64,000 nucleotides of DNA, taken from the NCBI GenBank assembly GCA_027605045.1, contig JAQFWX010000001.1:744001-808000 (forward strand), in the 5' to 3' direction. Every line of letters starts with the position of its first letter. Position 1 is the first letter of the stretch. Made by a program: the position numbers and the translations under genes. Source of the DNA: Phallus indusiatus. Lineage: Eukaryota > Basidiomycota > Agaricomycetes > Phallales > Phallaceae. Of this stretch, positions 11,350 through 25,122 are shown in pieces. The notes under the pieces are model-generated. The model did no database searches. It was not told the DNA's origin and saw nothing but the letters and a program-made list of their open reading frames with translations.

Positions 11350-14300
11350 TGCACGTCAGTGAAGTGAATATATGGCTACTATACTTGAATTCAGCATAAT
11401 AGAGTATATTGGTAAATATTGTCCTCTGCAATCTCAGTAGAATGTATTTCTACTTATTAATTTATAGGTTTCTCTACCATATTCATTATTTGTCTCCAAA
11501 CTTGCCAGTTGTTTCGGAGAGTGTGTTTGGGATTCCCTAATATCACATATGTAGGGCTCTAAGTCTCATTTGTTCATTTGAATCTCGTTGCTCTCGTACT
11601 TTCACTTTAGCGAAGACACGCCTTCTGATGTTGATGTACTGACTTGGCAGGAAATATATTATATTCACATTATTTTTATATTAATGAAATTATACAACGT
11701 GACCGGGGTCCACGTCACTAAGTGGGTGGATCTGGGATGACAATCTGAACGATCGACTGATCACCCCTCCTGTTCGACATAAATATAGCGGCATCCGCTT
11801 ATCACAACCCATTCCAGCGGGACTTTCTGTAGAATTACCTCCAATATATTCCCCAGAATAACTGCTCCATACATATATATTTACGTACAAATTTTTGTAT
11901 ATACTAATAATATTAGGATGTTGATTCAGATATCTGACATTGAGTTGTGTTTCACATTGTGTTCTGAGCCATTGGTCGCAATAGATTTGTATGAATTCTG
12001 TCTGGTAACTGAAGTTGGAGATAAGTTTCTTTCGATTACTGGCCTGCAAGTAAGAAGCTCGACTAAGCGTATGTATTCTATTCACGGATATTTATATATG
12101 CGCTTCAATGATTTGGTCGGATTTGGATCTCGCACAAGAAGAGTCTAAAACTCAGTAGTAGCGAAAATTACTTCGGTAAGTGTGTGGGTTTTCTTCTATA
12201 CTGCATGGGCGTGTATCAGTTGCATGGAACAACGCTGTAGGCTTGACAACCTCGAGTTCTAAATGAATAAATTGATTGTAATTCTAATGACGGGTACGAA
12301 AGAAGATCGGTTAATGAAGATGGAACCTTGAGTGTGAAACTCACTGAAGGCGCAGGGGCTTATCGCACAGTACTGAGTGGAGAATATATTTCGTCGGATG
12401 CATTACACATACTTTCCCTATTACGTTAAAAGAGCTTGATTTACCGGCTATTTAGATGATATTTGATTGGAGGGTGGTTTTTCAATGAATATTGCCACTA
12501 CAGTTGAGTACATATGTACTTCGAAATTTGGCTTGATTGTTTCCACCTCGACCAGGAGACACCGACTGATGTAATCTACCTAGGAGTATGATTCGATAGT
12601 ACTGTGATGGAGTGTCAGAATATCATTCGACAATTGAGCTAGAACTGAGCATGCGCAAAAGAACCATCGCGGAGCACTGTGACAGTCACGGCCGTAACAA
12701 CCAGTAACGCCTCGTTTTCATCCCCGTCCTGCCGAGCCTTAGGACATCACATACACTTAGGTTGCTCTTCTACCAGAGAAAAGACTGCATACGTTCTACA
12801 ACACTTTTCCAGGGTCTCTATTCGGAGTCTCTGCTGTCAGGAGTCTCAAACAATTCATTCATGTTCAACAAAAGCTTAGTGGGAACAAACGCACCAGGCG
12901 TAGAACTTGTCATACCGGGAAGGTCTTTACGGAACGCTTGAACAACTTAAATCTCAATACTACCTCAATAGTCAGCATTGTTTCCCCGATTTTGCATTAT
13001 CCAAAGTGTACTTTTCGAGGGCCTCCGGCCGACGTCCGCAACGCTCTCGACCGGTAACTCGTAGGAGACCCTGAGCGATGCTGTCGCTAGAACTCGTTAC
13101 GACTTGCATTAGAGGAATAACTAGAGAAATAGGACACCAATCCGATGTTCGGCGAGAATCCAGGTCAGATCAAGAGGACTCGAGAGGCTAAGATTGTTTT
13201 GGCTATCATGACCTAGGTATTGTTTTCTGGTCGTTTTTTCTTAATATAGTCGATCTGATAACGTTCCTCAGCAATGATTGCTTTTTCAAGTTCACCACTA
13301 GTTTCCAAAGTCGAGCGGATGGGCCGAACATCATGCATCATGTCTAAATAGACTGAAAAAAAGAAACGACTCCACACTCCCTACAACACAGTCGCGAAGA
13401 TTCTCAGCGATCAACAGCTTACACATCAGCGCAGACCAACGAGCGATGTCAGAGGTTTGGTTGATTGTACTTTGATGGCCAATCTTATTTTTACGGACGG
13501 GGTCGAAGCTCTTTGGCCTTATCCGTTCGATTGGCAAACTCTCGCGTCATTTGCCGGGAAACTCGTTGTACGAAGAATTATATACACAGGTCAATGTTTT
13601 CTATCAAGAATAAAGGTGCTGTTGATGCGAAGGCCTCGTCACCGGCGTACCATCACCACTGACAACGAAGTAGTGACCGGAGAAGTCGCCCATTGATCGT
13701 TCAGTGTCTACATCCACGCCAAAAGAATTGATTCGCTTTGGGTTCTTCTTCAGCTACCTTTATGAAGCCGATGGTAATCCGCTTTTTCCACCGAAGTCGC
13801 TCACAGTGGTCGTGCGAAGATGAATGGAATCACTACTGGAGGGGGACGAAGCATACGGCATTGAATACACTCGTCGTGCGCTGTTGTGATACCCCAGCTT
13901 TCGTTACTACGATTGGAGAAGAAGAAGCGCATTATTCAGATCCATGCTTATGCTCAACAACAAAGCCCCGCCCATTTCACCTCTGACGGAGAACACTGTA
14001 TAGTCAGTATAAGGTAAATATATAACTTTTTTCTTTGTCAAAGGAGAGGACTTATACTTCAAACCAATCTAGAGTTGACACATTAAGCATGTTTTCGGAT
14101 CTATCGCCATATCTCACTATGAGGACAGCCCTTTGTTCTTCTCGAGCTTCAAGGATGATCGTCTCCGATTGAAATGAGGTAGACGACACAGTGTATGATT
14201 CGAATGTGCAATACTAGGATTGGACCCATTCAATGGCATCGGACATAATCTACACACTACTCGAGTTCTTTGTCTTCAGTGTCCATGCCTACATAGCCGC

Positions 14301-14504
14301 GTCCTCAGAGACAGCGTAATCCACCTCTATCCGTCCATCGCTTGCTGTCTTTCACATTCCTTCCATGTCCTGTCCGCCTTGTTTAACCTCCTTGTCCATC
14401 GTCACGCAACATACATTATAAGAAGGGAGCAGTGCGGTCATGCCCTGTAGTCTCAACAACTTCACCTATTTCCGCGCTTCAAAACTTGAACACACCGAAA
14501 CATA
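11350..14504. other. Gene-poor region
   Basis: About 3.1 kb without a gene I can support. Open frames here are short, lack splice partners and show no recognisable motif. AT content and scattered stops suggest decayed or non-coding DNA. The last 100 nt serve as leader of the TFIIF beta gene. Confidence 0.5.
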
Positions 14505-15834
14505 ATGAAGTCTATCTTGACGAATTCGCGCCGGGAGGATGTCGCATCTTTCGCCCGCCAGCTTGGGAGAAAAGCGAATGAAGCTGGTAGAGATGAAACG
14601 AGCGCTTTCAGTTCCGGTTCGTGTTTGTCGCGTCTTTTATACCGAAGCCACGCTAATTACATAACGCGCTTTCTTTTCGGTGAACTCTAGCCGTTCCAGA
14701 CAGTATCAAAAACGTTATCGTCAGCAACGAAGCCAACAAGGAAGAGCAGGAGGATGAAATCCTTCTTTTACCCGATGATGCCTCCAGGTCTGACGCGGCC
14801 GTGTGGATGGTAAAAGTCAGTGATCATTTCAAGCTCGAAAGTCGAATTCAAACCATTGAATATCTCGTCACTTTTTCTACACTAATAGCTCCCGGAATAT
14901 GTGTTTCGACGATGGTCCGCCGTCGATGAAGAAGGCCGTCAATTGGGGACTATCAGAATCTGGGATATGAAAAATCCTAAAACGGGGATGCCTTACGTCA
15001 CAATCTACACGCCATCTGAGGAGGACCCGAATGTAATGGAGAAATTCGAAACTGTTGTTCAGGATGCTGCTATGGGGAATTCTTACCTCTTCGCAACTCA
15101 AACAGAGGATGCCAACAACAACGATGTTGATGGTACAGAACCTCGGGCCGGTGAGTTTCTGATCTGATTTATTCTGACGAGCTATTTTTCTATAAATTAA
15201 AACTTCCGTTTTCATCAGGATACAAAGTTTTCGCGGGGAAAGTAACTACTAAGATTTCTGCGCAACCGACGTTCGATGACGCATACAGGAAACGAATGCA
15301 GGAGCGGTATGAAACCGCTCGGGCGAGACATGTAAAGAAGATGGAGTATTCGGATGTTGTCGGGATACAAAGCGAATCCGTCAGTTATTTCCCCCTTTTT
15401 TTAATCTCTCTGCTATACATTTCTTTTGACTTTTAGAGAGAGTCAAAAGATGCGATGAGCCCTGGAGATCCGAAGGACAAGTTCACCCGGCTCGCGCGTG
15501 CCGAGTTGTTTCATGCACTGTTCGCTGCTTTCGACCAACAAAAAATTTGGGGTCTTAAAGAACTTCACGTTCATACTCGACAGCCCATGCAGTATCTTAA
15601 AGAACAACTTCCTCATATTGCTGAAAGAGTGCCTCACGGCAAGGTTAGTATAATGCTTCAAGCTCGCTATGGCAATTCTGATATACTCTCTTCCAGAAAG
15701 AAGGGAAATGGATGTTGAGATCCGATTACAAAAAATTCTGGGACACTATATCACTTGAAGCAAGTGAGATCGCGACCGGGAGCGGACATAACGCTGCGGG
15801 AAGCAATGATGATATGGAGATTTATCAAGAGTAG
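14505..15834 (+). CDS. tfg2: Transcription initiation factor TFIIF subunit beta
   Basis: Six exons with every phase closing: 14505-14616, 14691-14815, 14889-15150, 15219-15379, 15437-15643, 15697-15834, giving 334 residues. TFIIF beta (RAP30/Tfg2) brings RNA polymerase II to promoters with TFIIF alpha. The N-terminal dimerisation part shows AVWMVKLPEYVFRRW, the W-V-K-x-P signature of the family, followed by G..L.T..IW. The C-terminal winged-helix region shows ARAELFHALFAAFDQQKIWGLKEL, RQPMQYLKEQL and EGKWMLRSDYK. The length sits between human RAP30 (about 250) and yeast Tfg2 (400). The start at MKSILTNSRR is the first ATG giving an open frame; the first 35 residues are not diagnostic and the true start could differ. 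Confidence 0.9.
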
Positions 15835-16542
15835 ATTATGTTCAAGAATACTTGTTGGGCTCTATGAAAGAGTATATAATATATAATATTGTCTGTCATT
15901 GAATTGAATGTGAGAAATGGGATTTTGGCATGGCTTTCGGTGTTGTGTCGGATTTTTGTCGCGGAAGTATTCTTGGCGCGCGTTCAGTGCGCGTTGCCGT
16001 TCTGATCAAGGACCAGTCCACCATCTATTGGATTATAAGATGTATATAGAGTAAAGTCAGACGTAAGAGATCGTAAAATTGGCGTTAACACGATACAACA
16101 CGGCACACACGATACAGCGCGACACAGCACAAAATGGGTGGAGGACAAAAGCTCAATTTATTATGTAATATATATTGTACTTAATATAGCCCGAACTAAT
16201 AAAATCCAACACCATCTATTGCGGAGGAGCCTTTACCTGTCTTTATTTTCAAGTATCTCTCATTCTGTAATTTGTTGCATCCAGCTAGGCGCTTTCCATC
16301 GTCACCAAAACATTCGAGTTTGTTCGTTTTGAATTCTGGAGCGGATCTATGAGTATCTTCTAAGTATAGCATGTGGTGACGTGAACTTGAAATTTGCAAA
16401 GACTCATCATGAGAACATGACAACATCATCACCGGCTCATTTATATTGGAGCACGTGTATCACTGTCTCAACAACGATAACCTCCAAATACCACGCAGAC
16501 GTTGTAGACCTCCTCTGTTTGCGACTGAAAGACTAAGCCGTA
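15835..16542. other. Intergenic
   Basis: Spacer between TFIIF beta and the NACHT gene. A short imperfect repeat of CACGATACA/CACACGATACA/GCGACACAGC lies at about 16089-16132. Nothing coding is supported. Confidence 0.5.
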
Positions 16543-19500
16543 ATGGCATCGTCATTGTAATTTTATGATTTCTTGATAGGAAAGGTCGTTTATGAATTAA
16601 CCAATTCCCCTTTCAGGCTTGATCAATACCGATATACGGTTTCTGGTAAGAAGTCAAGATTTCATATCACGCGAGAATTCTTAACGTAGTGTTCCACAGA
16701 TATTAGATTGCTAAACCCTCCAACGCCGATATTTTACAAACCAATTTTCCTAATCAAGTTCATAAAAATCACCGATGGCGACAATGAATTACTAAGGTCA
16801 ATTCAAGGGACATCTGGCAAAAATCAGGTTGTTTGGAACGAGCAAACTCTGTAATGTGATCAGATTTGAGAATTCGCCCCCTTAACTGATCAGTCTATTT
16901 TAAAAAAAGCAACGGTATTACTCCGGAGACCATCCTCAACCTAAAAATTTTCATGAAGAGAGGGAAAACAGGCGGGTTGGAGGCTATCGGAGATTACACA
17001 AATACCGTATTCGACGGGCTTCTCGAAGAACAAAAATCATCCGGTGATTTTCACCGTTTTCGTTATCGTCCATTATTAATCAACCATATAATCTTTAGGA
17101 ATTTGCAAAGTTACCCTAGACAAGAAAAAGAGTCAGCTACATTTCACAGTCAAAGCAGATCGCTTCAAAGATATGCTCGACAGAGCCAAACAACAGAGCG
17201 GCAGTATCTTTTTTGCAGGAGGGGAATCGTGGTCCACGTTTCTTACTTATTTTGAAATAGTAGGGGCGGCAGCATGCTCTGTTTCTTCGGTTTGCATCTC
17301 GTTATCGATATCACTGGCTACGGGCTATCTTACGAGCGACCGTCTTTTAGATACATCCATATATCCAGGGAGCCTGGAGCATTTTGACGATTGTTCCTAA
17401 TGTGAAAATGTGCATTCTTATTGGTCATGATCATACTTACCCCCTTTAGATTCTCAAAATGCATGTAACCCGGAACATTAGCGTGAAAAAGTTATTGCAA
17501 CGCTTGATGGACATTTACAAGTACATAAACGAAGCGGACCGGTTACCTGTTCTTACCGAAAATCAAAACGATCATTTGAAACTTTTAATCGACAAAACTT
17601 GCGAATGTGCAGATTTTATCCAGAACTACGCCGAGAATGGCACCGGTAATTGTGTTTTTTTTTTCAAACTTGACTCAAGTCTAATATATGACGTTTTTAT
17701 TAGCTGAAAATTTCACGAAAGGTCCAAATTTCGATATTAGAATCCTAGAGTTTCACAACTCATTTGATCGGATTTTCAAAAACATTCAAGACTCTTTGAT
17801 CATTGGAATAGGAATTGCGGCATCAAATATTGGTAGGTCTTCGTTGTTTTTATGATTATATGCTCTGTTTCTTAATAATCGCTGTCAGAGGACTCCAATC
17901 TTCTTGATGGTATGCCCTACGCTGACAACGTCGGACTTGTCCATGGGAAAAAATGCTTGAAGGGAACGCGTCAAAAGATGATTAAGGAGATACTGGAGTG
18001 GGTCGATAACAAGGACACGCCCGAGCGCGTTCTCATCCTCAGCGGACAGGCAGGCACCGGTAAATCCGCGGTTGCTCATACAGTCGCCGAATTTCTAGAT
18101 AATCAACTCGGCTCGTTTTTCTGCTTCAGTCGAAGTGATAAAGGAAGAATAAATTTCCTATTCAGTACTATTTCGCGCGATTTGGCGGATTGCGATGTCT
18201 TGTGGAGACGGAATCTCGTACAGGCTGTCAAGAAAACTGCGACTAGGAAATCCCTGGATCCCGAAACTCAATTTAACGAAATGATTATGAAGCCGTCCAA
18301 GGGGATCAAAACGACAAAGCGTGTGGTCATCATTATTGACGCATTAGATGAAAGCGGCGACCAAACGGAACGCCAGACTCTTCTGAACTTGCTTTTTACA
18401 AGAAGTTCTGAGTTGCCGAGCAACTATCGTATCATCATAACATCTCGTCCAGAGCAGGACATCGAGCAGTTTCATCAACACCCAAACGTTTTTTGCAAAT
18501 ATATGACACATGTCGATCCCGAGGATACACTCAATGATATTCGACAATTTATTTCGACTCAGCTTTCTACCGTAGCGGAGATTTTGGATATGGTAGACAA
18601 GAATTGGCGACTATCATTAGCACAGAAAGCACAAGGTCTTTTTCTATGGGCCAAGATCACATGTGCCTACATTCTGGAACTCAAGATAGAAGCAGCGCAG
18701 CGATTGAGGACCATCCTTTCCAAACCGACATGCTCTTTGTACGAAATGTATCACCAAATCCTCGACGCCCAACCAGACTGCCAATTCGACAGCTATCTTT
18801 CTCTCCTAAAAACGTTTGTTGGGGCAATTATAGTCTCGCGGAAGCCACTTTTAGTCTCGGACTTGCAAGCGTTTTTCGGACCTATTAGTGGGGATGGCCA
18901 AAATGTCAAAGCCGTGTTGAAGTCGTTAAACTCCATGTTCATCGGCATCAACGAATCTAGTACAATCGGACTTCGGCCAATTCATACCTCACTTTTCGAT
19001 TTTTTCCTCAGTCCAGAACAAAAGCCCGGAACCCCAAATCGGTATTATATCGATATATCGGATCAAAGTTGCTTCACACACGCATGTCTGCGGGTCATGA
19101 ACGAGATGCTTCAGTTTAACATCTGCGGACTGGAAACATCACATTTACGCAATCGAGACGTACCGAATTTTGATTCCCGTGTAGCAGAAGCAATCCCGTC
19201 GCACTTGTCGTACGCATGTTGTTATTGGGCATACCATTTGGAATATTCGCACCTCAATCCAGACCTTATGAAAGAAATTGACGATCTGATGCATCGCAAG
19301 TTATTGTATTTCTTTGAAGTTCTTAGTCTTTTGGGAGAAGTTGAACATGGACGTTCTGGGATGCAGATTTTGAAGGATAAAACCAGAGTGAGTTCCCTTT
19401 TTTGTATGTTTTTAACATCCCGATGAATGGATCATTCTTGTAGGGTTTGCACATTGAATTAGCTGCTCATGCCGCCGAGGCATCGCAATTTGCTTTCGAG

Positions 19501-22120
19501 TTTGGAACGATGATGACGGAGAGCACTCCACATCTGTATCTTTCCTCCCTTCCATACATCTCAAATCTGTCATTCATATCCCAACAATACGCTCCTCAAT
19601 ACCCCCAACTTCTAAGCCTGGAAGTCGGTCAACCTATAGACCTCCAGCCTGAAATCAAAGATAGCATTATGCACAGACATCCTTCGGCGCACCCAAGAGC
19701 AATCGCGTTTTCCCCGCAAGGCAGACAAATCGCATGTGGCTTTGACAATGGCGATCTCTGGGTATGGGATTATGTCACTGGTGAAATGGTTAGCCAAGTG
19801 TCAGCTCCTTCAACAAACAAGGCGGTTGTCATTTGCAATGTGGTATTCGCACTGAACGGGGAATTAGTTTATGGTTGTTTTCAAGATGGACGTATTATAA
19901 TTTGGGAGGCAAAGACGAACAAAGCTTCATACGATTCCAGTGAAGGATTTACACTAGGGGAAATTTACGAATGCGCTGTCTCCCCGGACGAACGTTACAT
20001 CGCTTTCCACCACGGTATCGGCCGCGGTTCGCCCCTCGCTAATCGTGTCTCTTTATACGAGAGAAAAACACACCTGAAACTTTTCGAGGATAGCTCGGAA
20101 TACCCCAGTGGGATGGTATTCTCCCCGAGCGGAAATGTTTTCGGCTTTCAAAATCAAGATAAAGTGTTACATCTTTGGGATACTCAGAAGCGGACGTTCG
20201 TTCTGCCCGATGTCACCGATCATATGCCAATTACCCAACCTTGGACACTGAAGACGCTCAATGATAATTATCTCGTCGCCTGTATATTAAACCCGCGCTC
20301 CAATTCCCCTAAGGCTCACGAAATTTGGGACATACGAACAAGCACTATTGTTCGCCGGTTTGAGCCGGAGTCAACGTTCCCGGAAAATTTTGCATTCTCA
20401 GCGAATGGAGAATATCTGCTTCGTTCCGGAGGAAACAGGTACTGGGCCTGGAAGATGTCGACGGGGGAAATCGAACAGCGCTCGGTGGAACACGATGGTG
20501 GCAACGCTCTTATGACTGCTTTATCATCCGACTCAAAGTACATTACATTCGCTCTGCCTAATAGTACTGCCACGCATGTTCTTCCGTGGAACGCCCTTCT
20601 TAGGGAAGGGGAAAAGGATTTGAGTGAAGACAATGATATAACAGAACGGAAACTGCGGTACCCAAACTGCGACGGAGCGTGGTTAAAAGGTCAACATCTA
20701 CTTCTGAAAGTCCAGGATTCAACATCCTTTCCTCCCCGAGGATACCTTCAAGTCCTCGACACCACGAAAGCAATTGGCCGTGGATGTGATCTTCAGATTA
20801 ACTTCAGCAATTGTCTGCTTGTCGAAGTCTCTCCAGAAGACCATCACTGGACAATTGCTTCCGTTGACGCCTCGCGACCTGGTTTGATTCGTCTCTGGAA
20901 TATCGATGACAAAATGGAGTTCATTCTGGATGTGGATCGATCTGATCATGACGGAAAAGTCACCACCTTAGCATTTTCCACAACTGGTGACCGTCTTATG
21001 AGCGGCGACACCGAGGGACATATGAAAGTATGGGACGTCCGCACCCGTCAGCTACTTTCGAAGAGTCCTGGTGGGCTAACGAAAGGAGTGACTGCCTTCG
21101 CCCTTTCCTCAACCGACGCCACCTTCTTCGTCGCATTTGGAACGGGCAAAGGTGCCTTCATGGAAGAGCGCGCATACTCGGAGTTACAAATAGTGAATGG
21201 GCCTCTTACACATCATTCCACTATTCATTCTATTTTTGTCTCTCTCCATCACGCGAACAATGTGCACGTGTGTTCTCCAACACATGCTGGATCTGAACTT
21301 TGCCTAAAAGACCTCTCAAATGGTGCGAACATTGAATGCTTCAATACGCGCCTGCTTCCGAGATTCTCCCCAAATCGAAACTACATTGCCTGGATACCCG
21401 AGGAAGGTCCGGAGAAGGTGAATATCTGTGACCTGCAAAACGGCAGCACATTAGACGAGTTTTCCTTTGACGGTGACGTCATGACGTTTGAGTTTCATCT
21501 AATGACTCTACACGGATAGCCATACTGAATAGCGTGGAGGAAGTAAAATGCGTCAACGTCTGGGATATCAAGACTAAAAAACTAGTTGCGAAGCGTTTGT
21601 TCGGCAATTTCCCATTTGAACAGACCTGGAAATCGCACAAGATGGCATTATGTGACGACATTTTATTGTTAGTCGATATGCATGGAGTAGGGAGGATCTG
21701 GTCTTAGCACGTACAAGAAATCATAAGCCTGGCCTTGAACGATCATATCAATAATTCGCAATTTGGCATGTTTCCTAGGCATCTCCAAACTAAACAGTAC
21801 GTGATCAACTATCTATTTATTTCTTTCGTAGATTAACAGAGGATTACATATTAATCTATAAAAACGCCGAGACCTTGGAGTACGCACTGGTCGCATGGAA
21901 TAACGCAAGCTTTTCATCTTCAGCGAAGTTAGTAGACGGTTGGATGCTAGGTCCCCACGATGAGCTTTTATTCTGGGTACCCAAGGAGATGCAGAGTGCT
22001 TTGTTGTATCCAAGCATGGTATTCGCGACGTACCAAAAGCATACAAAACTCAATTTCGATAAATTTGTTCACGGTACGAATTGGACAGAATGCGGAACAC
22101 AACCTAAACCGAAACCTTGA
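16543..22120 (+). CDS. C2-NACHT-WD40 STAND (NLR-like) protein, with in-frame TAG
   Basis: Eleven exons: 16543-16556, 16617-16645, 16700-16850, 16910-17043, 17099-about 17259, 17450-17645, 17704-17832, 17889-19387, 19444-21472, 21520-21796, 21832-22120. Phases close through about 1,635 codons; the fifth exon's end is uncertain. The N-terminus is C2-like (YTVSDIRLLNPP, FLIKFIKITDGD, QVVWNEQTL). A helical region (CECADFIQNYAENG) precedes the NACHT ATPase, with Walker A GQAGTGKS (18044-18067), Walker B VVIIIDALDES (18322-18354) and RIIITSRPE. The C-terminal half has WD40-type repeats (AIAFSPQGRQIACGFDNGDLWVWD; MKVWDVRT) and the family ending DGWMLGPHDELLFWVP...FDKFVHGTNW. Fungal STAND proteins sense non-self or heterokaryon signals. 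A TAG at 21705-21707 sits in frame inside exon 10, removing about 125 C-terminal residues; the frame downstream stays coding. Whether it is a pseudogene, a truncated allele or a base error is open. Confidence 0.85.
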
Positions 22121-22455
22121 TAATTTGTGTATTTGTAATTTTATCTTATTATTTTCATACATTTATAACACTCAGAGTAAGATGGGCCAAGTTAACACAA
22201 GTACTCGTCAACTCATCACAATCCTTGTGTATAGGTCATCGATCACCCAGAATAATGAGTACATAGTTAAGAATTGTGATTTAATCTGGATACAGCGCAA
22301 TCGTACATGGTACACGATATAAGTAAAACAAGAAATTGAACAAGAGACAGTCCAAAGGCAAAGACAGGATGCAGATGAGTAAAGAAAATAGCTTCGTTGG
22401 TACAACAAAGGTGGTGCGAGAAATGGAAATATGATGATAACCCTGACTATTGGTT

Positions 22456-24579
22456 CTAATAGGCGTGTGCGTAATCCGCTTGATGAACTTGTAACTCTTC
22501 GAATGTGTTGAATAATTTTCCGCATCCGCAAACCGGAGCTATTACAACACATGATATTCCATCCTTTGGTTAAGAGCAAATGACAACTTACCATTCGGAT
22601 GTTTAGATCTGGTGTGTTTCTGCGTAATAGGGTTACTGTGTGAAACTACGGAAGTAAAATACTAGTGAAACGTACGACAAATTCCTTTTTGTTAGTGATA
22701 TTGCATCCACACAATTGACAATTCCATTTTGTGTACGGATTCATATCCAAATGTACAACACAATCAGGCGGAAGTGGTACATCGACAAGATAAACTTTAG
22801 GAGGTTTGGTCCGTCTTGTTGGAGGCTTAACCATGCATCAGTCAGAATTTGCCTGATTGGAAGATCTGATGTTTAAAGTGACATACTACTTTTAGCTGTA
22901 CTGAACCCGCTTCGTTACTGGGATGGTCGGGATCAAAATCTGGGACTGAGAACGAACATTCAACATCATACAAAAAAAAACAAAGAGCAAAGAGCTTATT
23001 ACCTGGAGGTCTCCGCCGTAGCTTCTTCACATTTGGCAGTTGGGGGGTACTGTCATTACCTTTGATCGTGACGGTGACTAAACGAGGTCCTGACGATTGC
23101 GATGAGCTCGATGGTGAACTATCCTCCGAATTCTAAAAAAAAACCTCATCAGAGAATTCGACGGTGAGAACGACAAACAACTGACACTGCCGGACCATGG
23201 TTCAGCTATAGAAATAGGTTCCGCGAGAGATGGCGGGGATGAGTGCCAGCGATGCGACAAACTACGGAATAATTTGTAAAAGAACGAGCTATTTCTCGGA
23301 ATCACAGGCGTTTGAAGGTCTCTGGCATCCAAAGAACGATTTCCCGCTTCAAATCGGAACATGACATCTCCTGCCTTTGGTCTCTGTGATTGATGCCTTT
23401 GAGTCATGTCCGTTATCAAAGGTCGCATAAAGTCAAGCCCCTTCCTAGACTGCGATATCGGTCAGAATCAAAGAGTCAAGCAGCAATGGTGATCGTCTCC
23501 GGCACTTACGTTTACCAGATTCCCTATCAGCAGACCGAGATCGTACACATCAGTTGAGAAGAGATCCCTCTCCTTCGGTGGCTCAACTCCTTCATCGGGA
23601 ACATTCATAGACGCCTGGCTCGGCTGATAACCACGCGAGCGCGAAAAATCGATAAAATAATATCTTTTCAAATTTCGTGTTTGTGAGGAAGACCTTGGTT
23701 TCATGTGTGGGGTAGGCGATGGTGTTAGCCGGAGAGCACGTTGAACATGATCGTCGTATGATCCTGTGGTTTGCACGACGATATTGTCTAGGCGGCAGCC
23801 ACTGCAAGGACTCAATCAGAAGTGCTGATTGGACAGTGATCACGATAAAGCTTTTGACAGACCCATATGCGATGTGAAGCTGATGCAAAAATATGATACC
23901 CTGTTTTTTTTAAAAAGGGATAAGAGAGAGATGATGATGATGTCATTGTTGTTAGTTTGCTATCGTAAAACGTATATAAAAAGAATGATTCACACCTCGA
24001 TAAGCTGATGGAAAAAGTCAATGACATCCGCTACTATCTTCAGTTTATTGATATCGAATAGTGGATAAGCCGGTAAAACGAGGATCTTGGTTTCCGGAAC
24101 AGAAGGCAAATCCAATATTTCCAGAGGACGAAGGCAATGGTTTAAGGGTTCGGGCGATGCAACGGGACGAGATAGGTGGTCATTGATTGCGTATTCCTCA
24201 GACCTTGTGTCTGGAGAAGTCAATTTCAAATACACCACTTCACTGTCATCAATTCGTATCGCTTCCCTCCATTCCGGTCCCTATTCAAACCATCAGTGCC
24301 AATAAAATACCCACGGGTTGTCGAAAGCAACATTTATCGTACCCTCGAAGCTACAAAGTCCTTGGACTTTATTTTGTCATTTTTGTCATCCCACTGTATT
24401 CGTGATTTTTTTGCTCGTCGCTGAATGCTATACCCCCGAGAAACCAGCCAATCTTCATGTTCGTCCCATAAAAGTTCGTAATCGTAATCATTGGGCATGG
24501 CCTTTGCGTCTATTTCGGCCTCCGTCCATGCCTGAGCGATCGCTTGTGCTTCAGTCGTGGGTCCCCAGGATTCCTCCAT
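22456..24579 (-). CDS. Pseudokinase with C-terminal C2H2 zinc fingers
   Basis: Exons 24579-24343, 24280-23996, 23900-23863, 23801-23510 and about 23449 onward close in phase. The protein has a kinase-like lobe (VVYLKLTSPD; KILVLPAYPLFDI; FFHQLIEGIIFLHQLHIAY). It continues YGGCRLDNIVV where active kinases have HRDxxxxN, then YFIDFSRSRGY where they have DFG, and TDVYDLGLLIGNL for helix F. The catalytic Asp is thus Gly. Ser/Pro-rich linkers follow, then CQLCGCNITNKKEF...HTRSKH and CGCGKLFNTFEELQVHQADYAH, two C2H2-type fingers ending at 22456. The join to the finger part needs an AAG acceptor near 22810, so two genes are possible. The gene converges tail-to-tail with the NLR gene. Function inferred: a non-catalytic scaffold or DNA-binding signalling protein. 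Confidence 0.6.
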
Positions 24580-25122
24580 CGTGGTTTATAGTTTTAAAGG
24601 TTTAGAAAAAAAGACACAGTCGCATGATATCGCAAGAGCATTCCAAAGTTGCAGAGCTATTAAAAACAAAGCCGCCGTCTGATATAGTGGACTTTTGTAA
24701 GGAAAAAACCTTAATTCTGCATTTTATACACGTGGTTAGCGAGCATAATTCACATTGTTAATGGCAGGCACCGATTTCGAAGGCTCCAATGTGACAGGGT
24801 TTGGTCACCTCCCCGCCTTCCTGTGATTTGCGTGCGGAAAATTTATCAGAAATAGGAAAATATATTTTAAGTTGGGAGAGAAAAAAAGGATATACAATGC
24901 ACATGCGAATGTTGAAGTGAGAATGTCAGGTGTAAGTACAATGCGATAGTTTTGAAGGATGCGGAATAGGAGAGAGGGAAGAGAAAGAAAGATTTTCAAA
25001 AAGAATTCAAAAAGAACAAAGGGGGACGGGCGACGAAGAGTAATAAACACATGGGAAAATAGTACAAACCAATCTGCAACAAGAATTATACACCGTCACA
25101 TATTATTCAAATACACGACACT
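24580..25122. other. Intergenic
   Basis: Spacer between the pseudokinase start and the 3' end of the spindle-pole gene, both minus. It holds the pseudokinase promoter and the terminator region of the gene upstream. No gene is supported. Confidence 0.5.

Noticed and set aside
11690..14450. Several open frames of 60-131 codons
   Set aside because: No motif, paralogue or splice partner; both strands have comparable frames, as expected by chance in low-stop stretches.
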